Positions 17,597 to 26,055 of a DNA stretch of 64,000 nucleotides are shown here, in pieces (the first letter of the stretch is position 1; every line of letters begins with the position of its first letter). This stretch comes from JAFGTP01 sp964498725. GTDB lineage: Bacteria; Fidelibacterota; UBA2242; JAFGTP01. The stretch is from contig CAZCHS010000005.1 in assembly GCA_964498725.1 (NCBI GenBank), forward strand, positions 23,015 to 87,014. Reading direction: 5' to 3'. A program made the translations under genes and the position numbers. The notes under the pieces are model-generated. The model saw only the letters and a list, made by a program, of their open reading frames with translations. It did not search any database and was not told where the DNA came from.

Positions 17597-18505
17597 GTGA
17601 AACTCAGTAACACCAGTATTAAACAAAATTTAATCAATAGCGATATCCAATTTGATACCATTCAGAAAATCTATGATAATTACAAACCTGACGGCATTTT
17701 CACCTTTATGGACCTGACGGTTGAGGCTGAATCCCTGGGTCTGCAAATTAATTTTCCGGAAAATGATAATCCTTCCGTTTTAGAGCATCCCATAAAAAAT
17801 TTATCACAGTTGCAGGAATTGTCCGCTCAATACAACGGACCAGCCGGCAGGATGAAGGTATTTGTGGATACCGTTCGGAAAATGTCGGAAAATTTAAACA
17901 CCAATGTCGGCGCTTATGTTATCGGGCCTTTCACCCTTGCCGGCGAATTGAATGGTGTGCATGATTTATTGATGAATACAATTGAAGACCCTGATTTTAC
18001 CACAGACCTGGTTGATTTCTCCACAAAGGTAATTATGGATTATACGGCTGAACTTTTTGAAGCCGGCGCGGATACCGTCTGTGTGCTGGAACCCACCGCC
18101 ATGATGCTGTCACCGGAGTTGTATGAGGAATATTCACTGGGACCTTTCAAAGAAATTTTGAAAGCAGTGAATAATCAGCCGCTGATTTTGCATATTTGCG
18201 GCGACACGACTCATCTGGCAGAAAAAATGGCACAATCCGGAGCCGCCGGACTGAGCCTCGATTCGGTGGTAGATCTCAAACAAATAATCCAAAAAATTCC
18301 GCCGGAAATGGAACTGATCGGTAATCTTGACCCGGTGGATGTCTTTCTCAATGGCGATAATGAAACTGTTGCCAAAGCAACCCAATGCCTAAAAGACAAA
18401 ATGCAGGAATATCCAAATTTTGTACTGAGTACGGGCTGCGATCTTCCCCTTGAAACACCGCTGGAAAATGTACATACTTTCATGAAATCCGCCAGGGAAA
18501 CCTGA
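17597..18505 (+). CDS. URO-D-family methyltransferase (MtaA-like), likely corrinoid:acceptor component
   Basis: 302 residues from the GTG at 17597. The zinc ligands expected for MtaA-type enzymes are all visible: LILHICG (H-x-C) and STGCDLPLETP near the C-terminus. The same frame stays open upstream to 17531 and encodes VIPLIGVTGVKL, which looks like the first strand of the barrel, so GTG 17597 is probably internal. The only plausible upstream initiation point is an ATA at 17558 that overlaps the preceding stop codon and is spaced 6 bases from AAGGA. The role is inferred to be passing the methyl group from the corrinoid protein to a thiol or other acceptor. No MtrH-type tetrahydrofolate methyltransferase is present. 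A palindromic sequence follows the stop. Confidence 0.75.
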   Translation: MKLSNTSIKQNLINSDIQFDTIQKIYDNYKPDGIFTFMDLTVEAESLGLQINFPENDNPSVLEHPIKNLSQLQELSAQYNGPAGRMKVFVDTVRKMSENLNTNVGAYVIGPFTLAGELNGVHDLLMNTIEDPDFTTDLVDFSTKVIMDYTAELFEAGADTVCVLEPTAMMLSPELYEEYSLGPFKEILKAVNNQPLILHICGDTTHLAEKMAQSGAAGLSLDSVVDLKQIIQKIPPEMELIGNLDPVDVFLNGDNETVAKATQCLKDKMQEYPNFVLSTGCDLPLETPLENVHTFMKSARET

Positions 18506-18952
18506 AATCCCCCGAGGTTTTTTTTGAACCTCCGGGGATTGGTGCTCCCAGAGTAGAATATTTTTTGTACACAAATCTTCGTTACACTACGCTATGCAGG
18601 CGGATTATTGCAGGAGAACACAGATTTGTTTTTTTAATCGCGGATCATGTGAATGCAAGCGCATAACTCTACCCCTTTCAAATGGTCTCCAGACTTTTGA
18701 AATGGTGTTCATGGGGAAAATCCGACCTCCATATTCCAAAATTATATTGAGAATCCAGAGACAAAACTCTGTTTCCCTTTCAGGGAAAGTCTTACCTCCG
18801 GACTCCTGTCATAGGGCTTCATTTCATTGCGCCCTAGGTTAGGCTATGTTTCCGCCGTTGGGGAAAGTCCGGGAATTCTACCAATCCAAATTCCATGATG
18901 CTATACTATTATAAAAAAGACTCTCAGAATAACACCATACTTCAGTATGGTG
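18506..18952. repeat. Non-coding, hairpin-rich intergenic stretch
   Basis: No convincing gene in this stretch. It holds at least three palindromes: 18506-18519 with 18527-18540 (one mismatch, T-rich loop) right after the methyltransferase stop; TTTCCCT (18772-18778) with AGGGAAA (1882-18888 numbering: 18782-18788) around TTC; and CACCATAC (18933-18940) with GTATGGTG (18945-18952) around TTCA. The last two share the TTC(A) loop with the array at 60883-61054. A frame at 18594-18842 is open but has no family signature and reads like translated repeat DNA. Confidence 0.6.
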
Positions 18953-18985
18953 AAAAAAAAGGGCTGATTCTACACCAACCCTTTT
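18953..18985 (-). terminator. Rho-independent terminator of the eno-ftsB unit
   Basis: On the minus strand AAAAGGGTT pairs with AGCCCTTTT (one G-U pair) around a loop of about 11 bases, and the stem runs directly into eight T residues. It lies about 20 bases past the ftsB stop codon and ends the eno-ftsB transcript. Confidence 0.85.
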
Positions 18986-19005
18986 CTTTATTTGTATTTC
19001 AAAAT

Positions 19006-19320
19006 CTATTTTTCGATAACTCTGAAAACCTTTTCTCCTTTTTTTGCCATGCGATAGCGCTCACGGGCGATTTTTTCGATGTACTCAAGATCATTTTCCA
19101 GATCCTCTTTTTGGACAATCAGAGAATCTTTCTGACTTTGAAGGTCCCGGATGGACTGCTCCACCTTAGTCTTGTTCTTATTCAACACATAGATCTGATA
19201 GAGTCCATAATCACCGATGACAAAAATCAGGATAAAGAGTGTTGTCCAGAACAATATCAGGAAAACACGGAGAAGATACCGAATGGAATTTTCTTTTCTT
19301 CCTTTTTCAGTTGCTACCAT
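19006..19320 (-). CDS. ftsB: FtsB/DivIC-family septum formation initiator
   Basis: 104 residues. A short basic cytoplasmic N-terminus is followed by one membrane helix (about residues 15-38) and a periplasmic coiled coil (about 45-80) with many Lys/Gln/Leu residues. The C-terminal pattern EKIARERYRMAKKGEKVF is the family signature. FtsB forms a complex with FtsL and FtsQ and connects early and late proteins of the divisome. The gene follows eno by 9 bases and shares its terminator; eno next to ftsB is a widespread bacterial pairing, which supports the call. Whether it acts as FtsB or DivIC depends on phylum naming only. Confidence 0.88.
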   Translation of the reverse strand: MVATEKGRKENSIRYLLRVFLILFWTTLFILIFVIGDYGLYQIYVLNKNKTKVEQSIRDLQSQKDSLIVQKEDLENDLEYIEKIARERYRMAKKGEKVFRVIEK

Positions 19321-19329
19321 AAAAATGAA

Positions 19330-20610
19330 TTATTTTAATACTTTTTTACCTTGATACTGTCCCACTTCATCCAACTCTTCTTCAATTCTAAGAAGCTGGT
19401 TGTATTTTGCAATACGGTCGGAACGACAAGCGGAACCGGTTTTGATCTGGCCGGTATTCATGGCAACGACGAGATCAGCGATAATCGGATCTTCTGTTTC
19501 ACCGGAACGATGGGAAACAACGGCGCGCATACCATTTTTGTGGGCCAATTCAATAGCGTCCAGTGTTTCGGTTAATGTACCGATCTGGTTCACTTTGATC
19601 AGGATCGCATTGCACGCTTTTTCATCAATCGCTTTTTGCAGTCTTTTGACATTGGTTACAAGCAGGTCGTCACCGACTATCTGAACCTTATCACCGATTT
19701 TTTCTGTCATGAGTTTCCAGCCATCCCAGTCATCTTCAGCCAGACCGTCTTCGATGGAAGCGATGGGATATTTTTCACAGAGGTCAGCATAGTAATCAAC
19801 CATTTCAGCAGAAGTCAGCTCCCTGTTTTCTGATTTCAGTTCATATTTACCGGCTTCTTTGTTATAAAACTCAGAAGAGGCCGGGTCAAGGGCGATAAAC
19901 AGGTCTTCACCCATTTTATAAGGAGTTTTGCTGGCAGCTTCTACGATTACTTTGATCGCATCTTCGTTTGATTTCAGATTCGGTGCAAAACCGCCTTCGT
20001 CACCTACAGAAACGCTCATGCCTTTTTCTTTTAAAACGGCTTTGAGATTATGAAATACTTCAACACCCATGCGCAGTCCTTCTGAAAAGGATTTCGCGCC
20101 CGCCGGAAAGATCATGAACTCCTGCAAGTCGACATTGTTGTCAGCATGTGAACCACCATTCAGAATGTTCATCATTGGCACCGGCAGTGTTTTGGCATTT
20201 ACGCCGCCAACATATCTGTAGAGCGGCAGACCCATGAAATTTGCAGCAGCTTTGGCTACAGCCAGGGAAACGCCAAGTGTTGCATTGGCACCCAGTTTGG
20301 ATTTATTTTCTGTGCCGTCTAATTCGATGAGAATTTTATCGATCAGGGGTTGATCCAGCACATCATAACCAACCAATTCCGGTGCAATTGCGTCATTGAC
20401 ATTCTGAACGGCTTTCAATACGCCTTTGCCCATGAAACGCTCTTTGTCACCATCTCTTAATTCAACAGCTTCGTGTTCTCCGGTAGATGCGCCGGATGGC
20501 ACCATGGCTCTTCCCCATGCGCCGGATTCGGTAAAAACTTCGACTTCCACAGTAGGATTACCGCGGGAGTCAAGCACTTCTCTTGCTAATACATCAACTA
20601 TTATACTCAA
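19330..20610 (-). CDS. eno: Enolase
   Basis: 426 residues, standard length. Converts 2-phosphoglycerate to phosphoenolpyruvate in glycolysis, and is also a component of RNA degradosomes in some bacteria. Family motifs are complete: ARxxxDSRGNPTVEVEV near the N-terminus, GGSHADNNVDLQEFM near residue 152, GDEGGFAPN near 204, the metal ligands in ALDPASSEFY and SIEDGLAEDDW, and the catalytic Lys and SHRSGETED region in the C-terminal barrel. The initiation codon is TTG at 20610, placed five bases after a perfect GGAGG ribosome site, which fixes the start. It heads a two-gene unit with ftsB. Confidence 0.97.
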   Translation of the reverse strand: MSIIVDVLAREVLDSRGNPTVEVEVFTESGAWGRAMVPSGASTGEHEAVELRDGDKERFMGKGVLKAVQNVNDAIAPELVGYDVLDQPLIDKILIELDGTENKSKLGANATLGVSLAVAKAAANFMGLPLYRYVGGVNAKTLPVPMMNILNGGSHADNNVDLQEFMIFPAGAKSFSEGLRMGVEVFHNLKAVLKEKGMSVSVGDEGGFAPNLKSNEDAIKVIVEAASKTPYKMGEDLFIALDPASSEFYNKEAGKYELKSENRELTSAEMVDYYADLCEKYPIASIEDGLAEDDWDGWKLMTEKIGDKVQIVGDDLLVTNVKRLQKAIDEKACNAILIKVNQIGTLTETLDAIELAHKNGMRAVVSHRSGETEDPIIADLVVAMNTGQIKTGSACRSDRIAKYNQLLRIEEELDEVGQYQGKKVLK

Positions 20611-20888
20611 AATAGCCTCCTTTTATTTGTTAAAAATTACTAATTTGTTCAACCACAAATTTATTAAGACAATACTGGTTTGTCAATTGATTACCAAGTA
20701 TTTCAATAATAGTTTACACTTTTTTGCATAACCACAAATTTAAAGAAATTTAGCGAATATCACATGGATTTTTCCAATTATTATGAATTCAATTGCATTA
20801 ATTATTACACATCTGTATATTTTAAAAAATATTTGAGCAACCATAACTACTTAATTAGATGGCATTTTAAATTTTATAAAGGGATAAC

Positions 20889-22042
20889 ATGAAAAAAGTA
20901 TCAGTCTTAATAAACCTAACTTTTTTATTAAGTCTTTTGATTAATCCACTTTCGGCGCAAATAATTATGTATGTTCCTCAAGGATGTGTAATTGATAATT
21001 TAACCGGGCGTGGTATTGTTGGTGCAACTGAGGTGTCTGTATCGAATTTGAATGCAGGAATCCGGCTGCTATAGGCGCACTAAAAGGATTTAATGCCGGA
21101 TTTTCGTATCAATATAATACTCCTATCAAAAATGCATGGTTTGCTGATGTGGATTATTACAGAGCGAATTACTGGCCGCAATCTGCAGGAGTTTCTGTCT
21201 GTACCAAAAATTTCACTTTAGGAATAGGGACCAGTCAAAAATATAGTTTGACCAGAGATCATGGAACCATAACATCTGTTATTGTCGCTGATAATGAACA
21301 GGGATATATTGAGTCCGATCCTTTTGAAGCCAAAACAACAGAAACTCTTTTGAAGAATTCCTTTATTATTTCTTATAGCCTGGAACAGTTTTTATCAGAA
21401 AATCACCAGCTAAGTATTGGTGTCTCCCTCAATCACTTTCGATATTATTATGCCAATCTTGCAGATCGTGAAATAATTGATAATCTTGAGGTTGATATTC
21501 AAGATAATCAATTGTCTGCAGGGATTGATTACAAGTATACAATAAAAAATAATCAATCAATAAATATTGGTTTGACCTATGAATCGGAACTCAATTTTTT
21601 AAAAAAGGAAGAGAAAAACTATTCACATCGCTTTTATAAAATCAATATCCCTCAAATTGTAAATGCAGGTCTATCTATTAACTTTCAAAATAATTTCCAA
21701 ATCAGAAGCAATGTCGCTTATCTTTTTTGGGAAACTCTTGATGAAAATGTCTATGATATAAAAAATCAGATGAAAGCAAGTTTTACTATTGAAAAACAAT
21801 TTTCTCCTTCTTTTTCCCTTGCTGCAGGGAATTATTTTACTGATAGGAAATTTTTAGAGGAAGAAAAATATGGTGATATAGATATTAATTTTTTTGCTCA
21901 TTATATATTCTTTGGTAGTAGCATAAATTATAAAAGTTATAATTTCGACTTCGTTATTGCTGACAGTCATCTGTTGTCTGATGACAATCGAAAACAAACC
22001 ATTTTTAAAATCGGCTTGGGCTACCATTGGAACCGTAACTAA
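20889..22042 (+). pseudogene. Frameshifted outer-membrane beta-barrel protein (PorV/FadL-like)
   Basis: Two pieces of one gene. The first (20889-21074) has a clear signal peptide, MKKVSVLINLTFLLSLLINPLSAQ, then reads VSNLNAG and stops. The second frame is open from before 21062 to 22042 and carries alternating hydrophobic/polar strands typical of a beta-barrel. Restoring one A near 21058-21060 would join them as NLNAGNPAAIGAL, a sensible sequence, since NPA-type segments are common in FCB barrel proteins. The combined length of 1154 bases is one short of a multiple of three. This is either a real one-base deletion or an assembly error. The gene is much AT-richer than its neighbours, which may point to transfer. 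A terminator follows directly. Confidence 0.75.
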
Positions 22043-22074
22043 AAAAAGGTTGCCTGTCAGACAGACAACCTTTT
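22041..22074 (+). terminator. Rho-independent terminator after the beta-barrel gene
   Basis: AAAAGGTTG (22044-22052) pairs with CAACCTTTT (22066-22074), with a small inner CTGT/ACAG pairing in the loop, directly at the end of the frameshifted gene. The plus-side T-run is four bases. Confidence 0.75.
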
Positions 22075-22094
22075 CGAGGTTCAGATATTTGTAC

Positions 22095-22120
22095 AAAATA
22101 AAATCCCGCCAGAAGCGGGA
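22095..22120 (-). terminator. Terminator of tRNA-Lys
   Basis: TCCCGC (22104-22109) pairs with GCGGGA (22115-22120). On the minus strand the hairpin lies about 24 bases past the tRNA 3' end and is followed by TTTTATTTTG. Confidence 0.75.
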
Positions 22121-22143
22121 CATCTATGTTTAGCCAATGATTG

Positions 22144-22216
22144 TGAGTGCAGTAGGAATCGAACCTACGACCCACGCCTTAAAAGGGCGTTGCTCTACCA
22201 ATTGAGCTATGCACTC
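22144..22216 (-). tRNA. tRNA-Lys (anticodon UUU)
   Basis: Read on the minus strand, the 73 bases fold as a complete cloverleaf: acceptor stem GAGTGCA with TGCACTC, D-arm GCTC/GAGC, anticodon stem ACGCC/GGCGT with loop CTTTTAA, and T-arm GTAGG-TTCGATT-CCTAC. The anticodon in the loop is TTT, giving lysine. The discriminator base is A, and the next bases are CAA rather than CCA, so the 3' CCA is not encoded and must be added by tRNA nucleotidyltransferase. It stands alone with its own terminator. Confidence 0.95.
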
Positions 22217-22440
22217 ATTTACTTGATCGTCTTCATCATTTTGAAAGCAGGCTATTTTATTAAATTTCTAATTTTAATGCAAGGAAAATTTTTACTTACT
22301 TAATTTTTCTCTTTTTAAAACCACTTATCCTGCTGAATTATCACGTTTTTATATTTTCAATTTTCAAATATTCCTTAATTTTAGTTAATAAAATATTTAT
22401 TTTATACGGAATATTAATCAGTGAAAGAAAGGGATTTGAA

Positions 22441-23250
22441 ATGGTAAAACGTCTTACGACACCCTGGCGCAAACTTTCCATTGCTATTTATGGCGCACCC
22501 AGCGAAGGCAAAGTTTACGGCACTTATGAAGTCGATGTAACTGATATGATGAAATATATAAATCAGAAGCGGGACGAGGGAATCCGGATTACAGTCACCC
22601 ATTTTATTGTCAAAGCCGTTGGGCAGGCCCTCTTTCAGTATGCCCCGGAAGTCAATTGTTATGTGCGGCGGGGAAAGATCATTTATCGTGACCACGCCAA
22701 TGTCTTTATGAGTATTTTGAAAAAAGGGGGAAGCGGGCAGACCGGCATGATCATTCCCGAAGTGGAAAACAAAACCGTCACAGAAATTTCAGAGTATGTT
22801 CGCAACCGAATTCAAGCCAAGCGGGAAGGCGAGGAAAAGGGACTCTATTCTATGACCAAAATTATCGCGCGTGTACCATGGCCCTTTCGCAAACTGGTTC
22901 TTAAACTGTTTACCTGGTGGATTTTTGATATGGAATTCCCTGTGCCGGGCATGAAAAAGCAGCGGTCCCCTTTTGGCAGCATCATGCTGACCAATATTGG
23001 CACCCTGGGATTAAAAACCGGTATGGTGGCCCTTTTCCCAATCGGAAAACTTCCCGGAGTCATCGCAATGGGAAAAATAGAAGAAAAACCGGTGGTCATC
23101 GATGGCGAAATTACGATTCGTTCCATACTGCCATTAACAGGAACTTTTGACCATCGTATGGTGGATGGCGCGCAAATCGGAAAATTAGGCCGGGGAATTC
23201 AGAAAGTGCTACGGCATCCGGAAAAACTCGACCAGAAAGAGGCTGAATGA
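22441..23250 (+). CDS. Stand-alone E2-type acyltransferase (2-oxoacid dehydrogenase catalytic-domain family)
   Basis: 269 residues, corresponding to only the catalytic domain of dihydrolipoamide acyltransferases. There is no lipoyl domain and no E1/E3-binding domain. The active-site signature FDHRMVDGA near the C-terminus keeps the catalytic His and Asp, and the SIMLTNIGTLG and PGVIAMGKIEEKP strands match the chloramphenicol-acetyltransferase-like fold. A hydrophobic stretch near residues 140-160 (WPFRKLVLKLFTWWIF) is unusual and suggests membrane contact. Its stop overlaps the start of the Wzi-like gene by 4 bases, and glycosyltransferases follow, so it may acylate a surface glycan or lipid rather than take part in pyruvate oxidation. 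Substrate unknown. GAAAGGG ribosome site. Confidence 0.75.
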   Translation: MVKRLTTPWRKLSIAIYGAPSEGKVYGTYEVDVTDMMKYINQKRDEGIRITVTHFIVKAVGQALFQYAPEVNCYVRRGKIIYRDHANVFMSILKKGGSGQTGMIIPEVENKTVTEISEYVRNRIQAKREGEEKGLYSMTKIIARVPWPFRKLVLKLFTWWIFDMEFPVPGMKKQRSPFGSIMLTNIGTLGLKTGMVALFPIGKLPGVIAMGKIEEKPVVIDGEITIRSILPLTGTFDHRMVDGAQIGKLGRGIQKVLRHPEKLDQKEAE

Positions 23251-24902
23251 AAAAAATAGTTTTGTTACTGTTCATTGCGGCAGGTCTTTTCGCTGCTGAA
23301 ATTCCGGTGAATATCAATGATGATGTCTATGGTTTTCTGCAACGAATGGAAAATAAGGGTGTGATTAATCTGAACGCCGCTGTTTTTCCTTACACCAGAA
23401 ACAAGGTGGCTCACTTGTTGGATAAAATTGATTTTTCCCGGTCATTGCTGTCACAAACAGAGAGTGAGATTCTTGATGAGCATTTGGCGGACTATCGAAT
23501 GGAATTACGCTCACACCGGCATGCCAGTTTGGAAAAGGAAGATAACGGGTTGTTGGCACCGGTTTTTTCTGAAGATGGCACCGCCCGGATCGCTTCCAAT
23601 ATTTTTAGCCGCAGAAATGAGGCCGAAGCCGCCCATCTGCTGACTTTCGAACAGGGAAATGTTTTTCTCTGGGGAGACATTGGTTTGCGGATTGAACAGC
23701 AATGGAAAAATTCCCATTCCCGGTTATTGCTTTCTGACCGCTATGTATTACAAGGCGGATTAAGTGATAATCTCTTTTTTCATGCGGATTTTTTCCGGTA
23801 TCAGCGGGAAAACAATCCAAACTTCAATGAACTGACAAAAGAGGAAATCGGCAACTGGTCCATGCAACAGCCGGGTGGCAGTTTTACTTTTGATAATGTT
23901 TATTCCTCACTGGTCTATCATAAGGACAACCTCAATATTGGCCTCTATCATCAGCCGTTGCGCTGGGGAACCAGTGAGCGCAACAGCCTGATTTTATCGG
24001 CTTATGCCTCACCTTTTTCCTACCTTGGATTTGATTATCAATACAAAGCCCTGCAATTTTCCTTTTTCCACGGCGCGCTTCTTAATGACAGCACAAAGAT
24101 CAAAAAGGCTGATTTTGCGACCCGTAACCGTGAAAAATACATTGCCGGCCACCGGATCGATCTGGCTTTATTCGATGGCGCCGCAAGAATCGGCCTGAGC
24201 GAAATGATCATTTACGGCGATCGAAATATCGAGCCGGGATATTTGATACCGGTGAATTTTTTCTGGTCAATCGAACATTCCCTGATGGACCGTGATAATT
24301 CTCTGCTGGCCCTGGATTTTCAGACCAATATTATTCCCAATGGGACAATTTACGGAACCCTTTTTATCGATGAGTTGCGGTTCGATGAATTATTTGACCA
24401 GTGGTGGGCCAATAAGCACGGTTTGCAACTGGGCATTCGGTACTCTCACCATATCTTTGGCAAGCCCACGAACTGGACAGGAGAGGCTTCATTTATTCGT
24501 CCCTGGACTTACTCCCATAAATTTTTTATAAACAATTACACCAATAATGGTATTTCTCTGGGGTTTCCCTATGCCGGAAACTCCCAATTGTATGAAATTA
24601 CCAACCGGACTTTTATTAACCGGCGCACAAAACTCTCCCTGGTTTACACTCACCTGAAACACGGATATGATGAAGATGATCAATATTACGGCGGTGATCC
24701 CACCATTAGCTACGAACGGCGCAATGAAATCTATGACAATGCCACCGAATGGCTGATGGGCGACCTTCGCACCACGGAATTACTCACACTGAATTTGCGG
24801 TATGAATTTTACAATGATGCCTATCTGAAACTGGAGATGATCAAACATCTGAGTGGCGAGCAGAATTTATTTATCAATACCGCACTTAACCTGGATTTTT
24901 GA
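23247..24902 (+). CDS. Wzi-like capsule-assembly outer-membrane beta-barrel protein
   Basis: 551 residues with the signal peptide MKKIVLLLFIAAGLFAAEI. The N-terminal VYGFLQRMENKGVI segment resembles the helical start of Wzi-family proteins, and the rest is rich in alternating strands ending in the aromatic-terminated LNLDF expected of outer-membrane barrels. The internal SEMIIYGDRNIEPGYLIP region also fits the family. Wzi is a lectin-like barrel that holds capsular polysaccharide at the cell surface. The neighbours fit: it overlaps the E2-type acyltransferase upstream and the glycosyltransferase downstream. The similarity is by pattern only; it could be another barrel of unknown role. Confidence 0.65.
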   Translation: MKKIVLLLFIAAGLFAAEIPVNINDDVYGFLQRMENKGVINLNAAVFPYTRNKVAHLLDKIDFSRSLLSQTESEILDEHLADYRMELRSHRHASLEKEDNGLLAPVFSEDGTARIASNIFSRRNEAEAAHLLTFEQGNVFLWGDIGLRIEQQWKNSHSRLLLSDRYVLQGGLSDNLFFHADFFRYQRENNPNFNELTKEEIGNWSMQQPGGSFTFDNVYSSLVYHKDNLNIGLYHQPLRWGTSERNSLILSAYASPFSYLGFDYQYKALQFSFFHGALLNDSTKIKKADFATRNREKYIAGHRIDLALFDGAARIGLSEMIIYGDRNIEPGYLIPVNFFWSIEHSLMDRDNSLLALDFQTNIIPNGTIYGTLFIDELRFDELFDQWWANKHGLQLGIRYSHHIFGKPTNWTGEASFIRPWTYSHKFFINNYTNNGISLGFPYAGNSQLYEITNRTFINRRTKLSLVYTHLKHGYDEDDQYYGGDPTISYERRNEIYDNATEWLMGDLRTTELLTLNLRYEFYNDAYLKLEMIKHLSGEQNLFINTALNLDF

Positions 24903-25978
24903 TGTTATCTCTGATTGTTGCATTCGGATATTTCCTGATATTTTTCGTAATGGTTTACGGTCTGGCGCGTACATCTAAAATTTCCCCGGCGGAAAATCGC
25001 CAAACCGCTTCCATTATTATTTGCGGTCGTAATGAGGCGAACCGGATCACGCCGCTGCTGGAGAGCCTTGCCAAAATCAATTATCCTGACAATCAATATG
25101 AAATTTTATTGGTCAATGATGATTCTACTGATAATACCGGCGCATTGATGCGAGCCTTTTGTGATCAAAAGGATAACCGCCATTACCTTGTTCACAAAAA
25201 AACCGGGCAAAGTTACAAAGGTAAAAAGGGCGCCCTGAATTTTGGTATTCAACAAGCGAAGTACGATATAATTCTGGCTACTGACGCGGACTGTATTGTA
25301 CAGGCCAACTGGGTGCGATCCATGTTGGGATATTTTGATGAAAATACTGCTCTGGTGCAGGGCTATTCACCGGTCAAAAAGCGTTCGGATTTTTTGTCGG
25401 TCTATCAACAATTTGACACGCTGGCAGAGGGTGTGACAGCAGCCGCCTCTATGTATTTCAACAATCCCACTCATGCCAATGCCCGCAATTTCGCCTTTCG
25501 CAAGTCGGTTTACAATGAGGTGGGCGGGTTCAGCCGGATCAGCCATGTGGATACCGGCGACGATTTTTACCTGGCTAAATTGATCAAAACAGAAACGGAA
25601 TATGACTTTCGCTACAATCCCGAACCATCGGCTTTTGTGTTTACTGAAGAGGTATCAAACCTGAAAACCTATTGGCATCAGCAATTGCGCCGCAATTCCA
25701 AAGGCTTTGACCTGGGATGGCAATTTTTACTATTAGGCGGTTGGCTGCTGCTATTTCACCTGCTATTGATCAGCCTGCTGATTGCCGGACAATGGTCATT
25801 ATTCGGCCTGCTGTTAGGAGGAAAATTTATTGCGGAATTCATCCCGGTATTGATTGGAGCAATTAAATTCAAAGAATTCCGGGTACTGCCCTTTTTTCCG
25901 GTTCTTTGGCTACTCTATCCGTTGTTTTATTTTTCTTCTCAAATATTGGGTAGTTTCAAGTTCTACCGCTGGAAATAA
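24902..25978 (+). CDS. Membrane glycosyltransferase, family 2
   Basis: 358 residues from the ATG at 24902, whose A is shared with the preceding TGA stop. One N-terminal membrane helix anchors the protein. The GT-A domain shows SIIICGRNEANRI, VNDDSTDNT, the metal-binding TDADC near residue 125, and GDDFYLAK with a QQLRRNSKG segment (a QxxRW-like acceptor motif). Three or four C-terminal membrane helices follow. This layout is that of polymerising or lipid-linked glycan synthases. With the upstream Wzi-like gene it suggests synthesis and display of a surface polysaccharide. The sugar cannot be predicted. Confidence 0.85.
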   Translation: MLSLIVAFGYFLIFFVMVYGLARTSKISPAENRQTASIIICGRNEANRITPLLESLAKINYPDNQYEILLVNDDSTDNTGALMRAFCDQKDNRHYLVHKKTGQSYKGKKGALNFGIQQAKYDIILATDADCIVQANWVRSMLGYFDENTALVQGYSPVKKRSDFLSVYQQFDTLAEGVTAAASMYFNNPTHANARNFAFRKSVYNEVGGFSRISHVDTGDDFYLAKLIKTETEYDFRYNPEPSAFVFTEEVSNLKTYWHQQLRRNSKGFDLGWQFLLLGGWLLLFHLLLISLLIAGQWSLFGLLLGGKFIAEFIPVLIGAIKFKEFRVLPFFPVLWLLYPLFYFSSQILGSFKFYRWK

Positions 25979-26055
25979 AATTTTTATTATTTGGAAAATG
26001 GTGAAAGCGAAATTTTATCCTGTTTATTTTAATCACTAAGAATTAGATTTCCGAT

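Noticed and set aside
15114..18505. URO-D genes as haem synthesis enzymes (HemE)
   Set aside because: The HemE N-terminal motif is absent and both genes flank a corrinoid protein gene, so the methyltransferase branch is the better fit.
18594..18842. 82-codon open frame after the corrinoid module
   Set aside because: No ribosome site or conserved motif; it crosses several palindromes and reads like translated repeat DNA.
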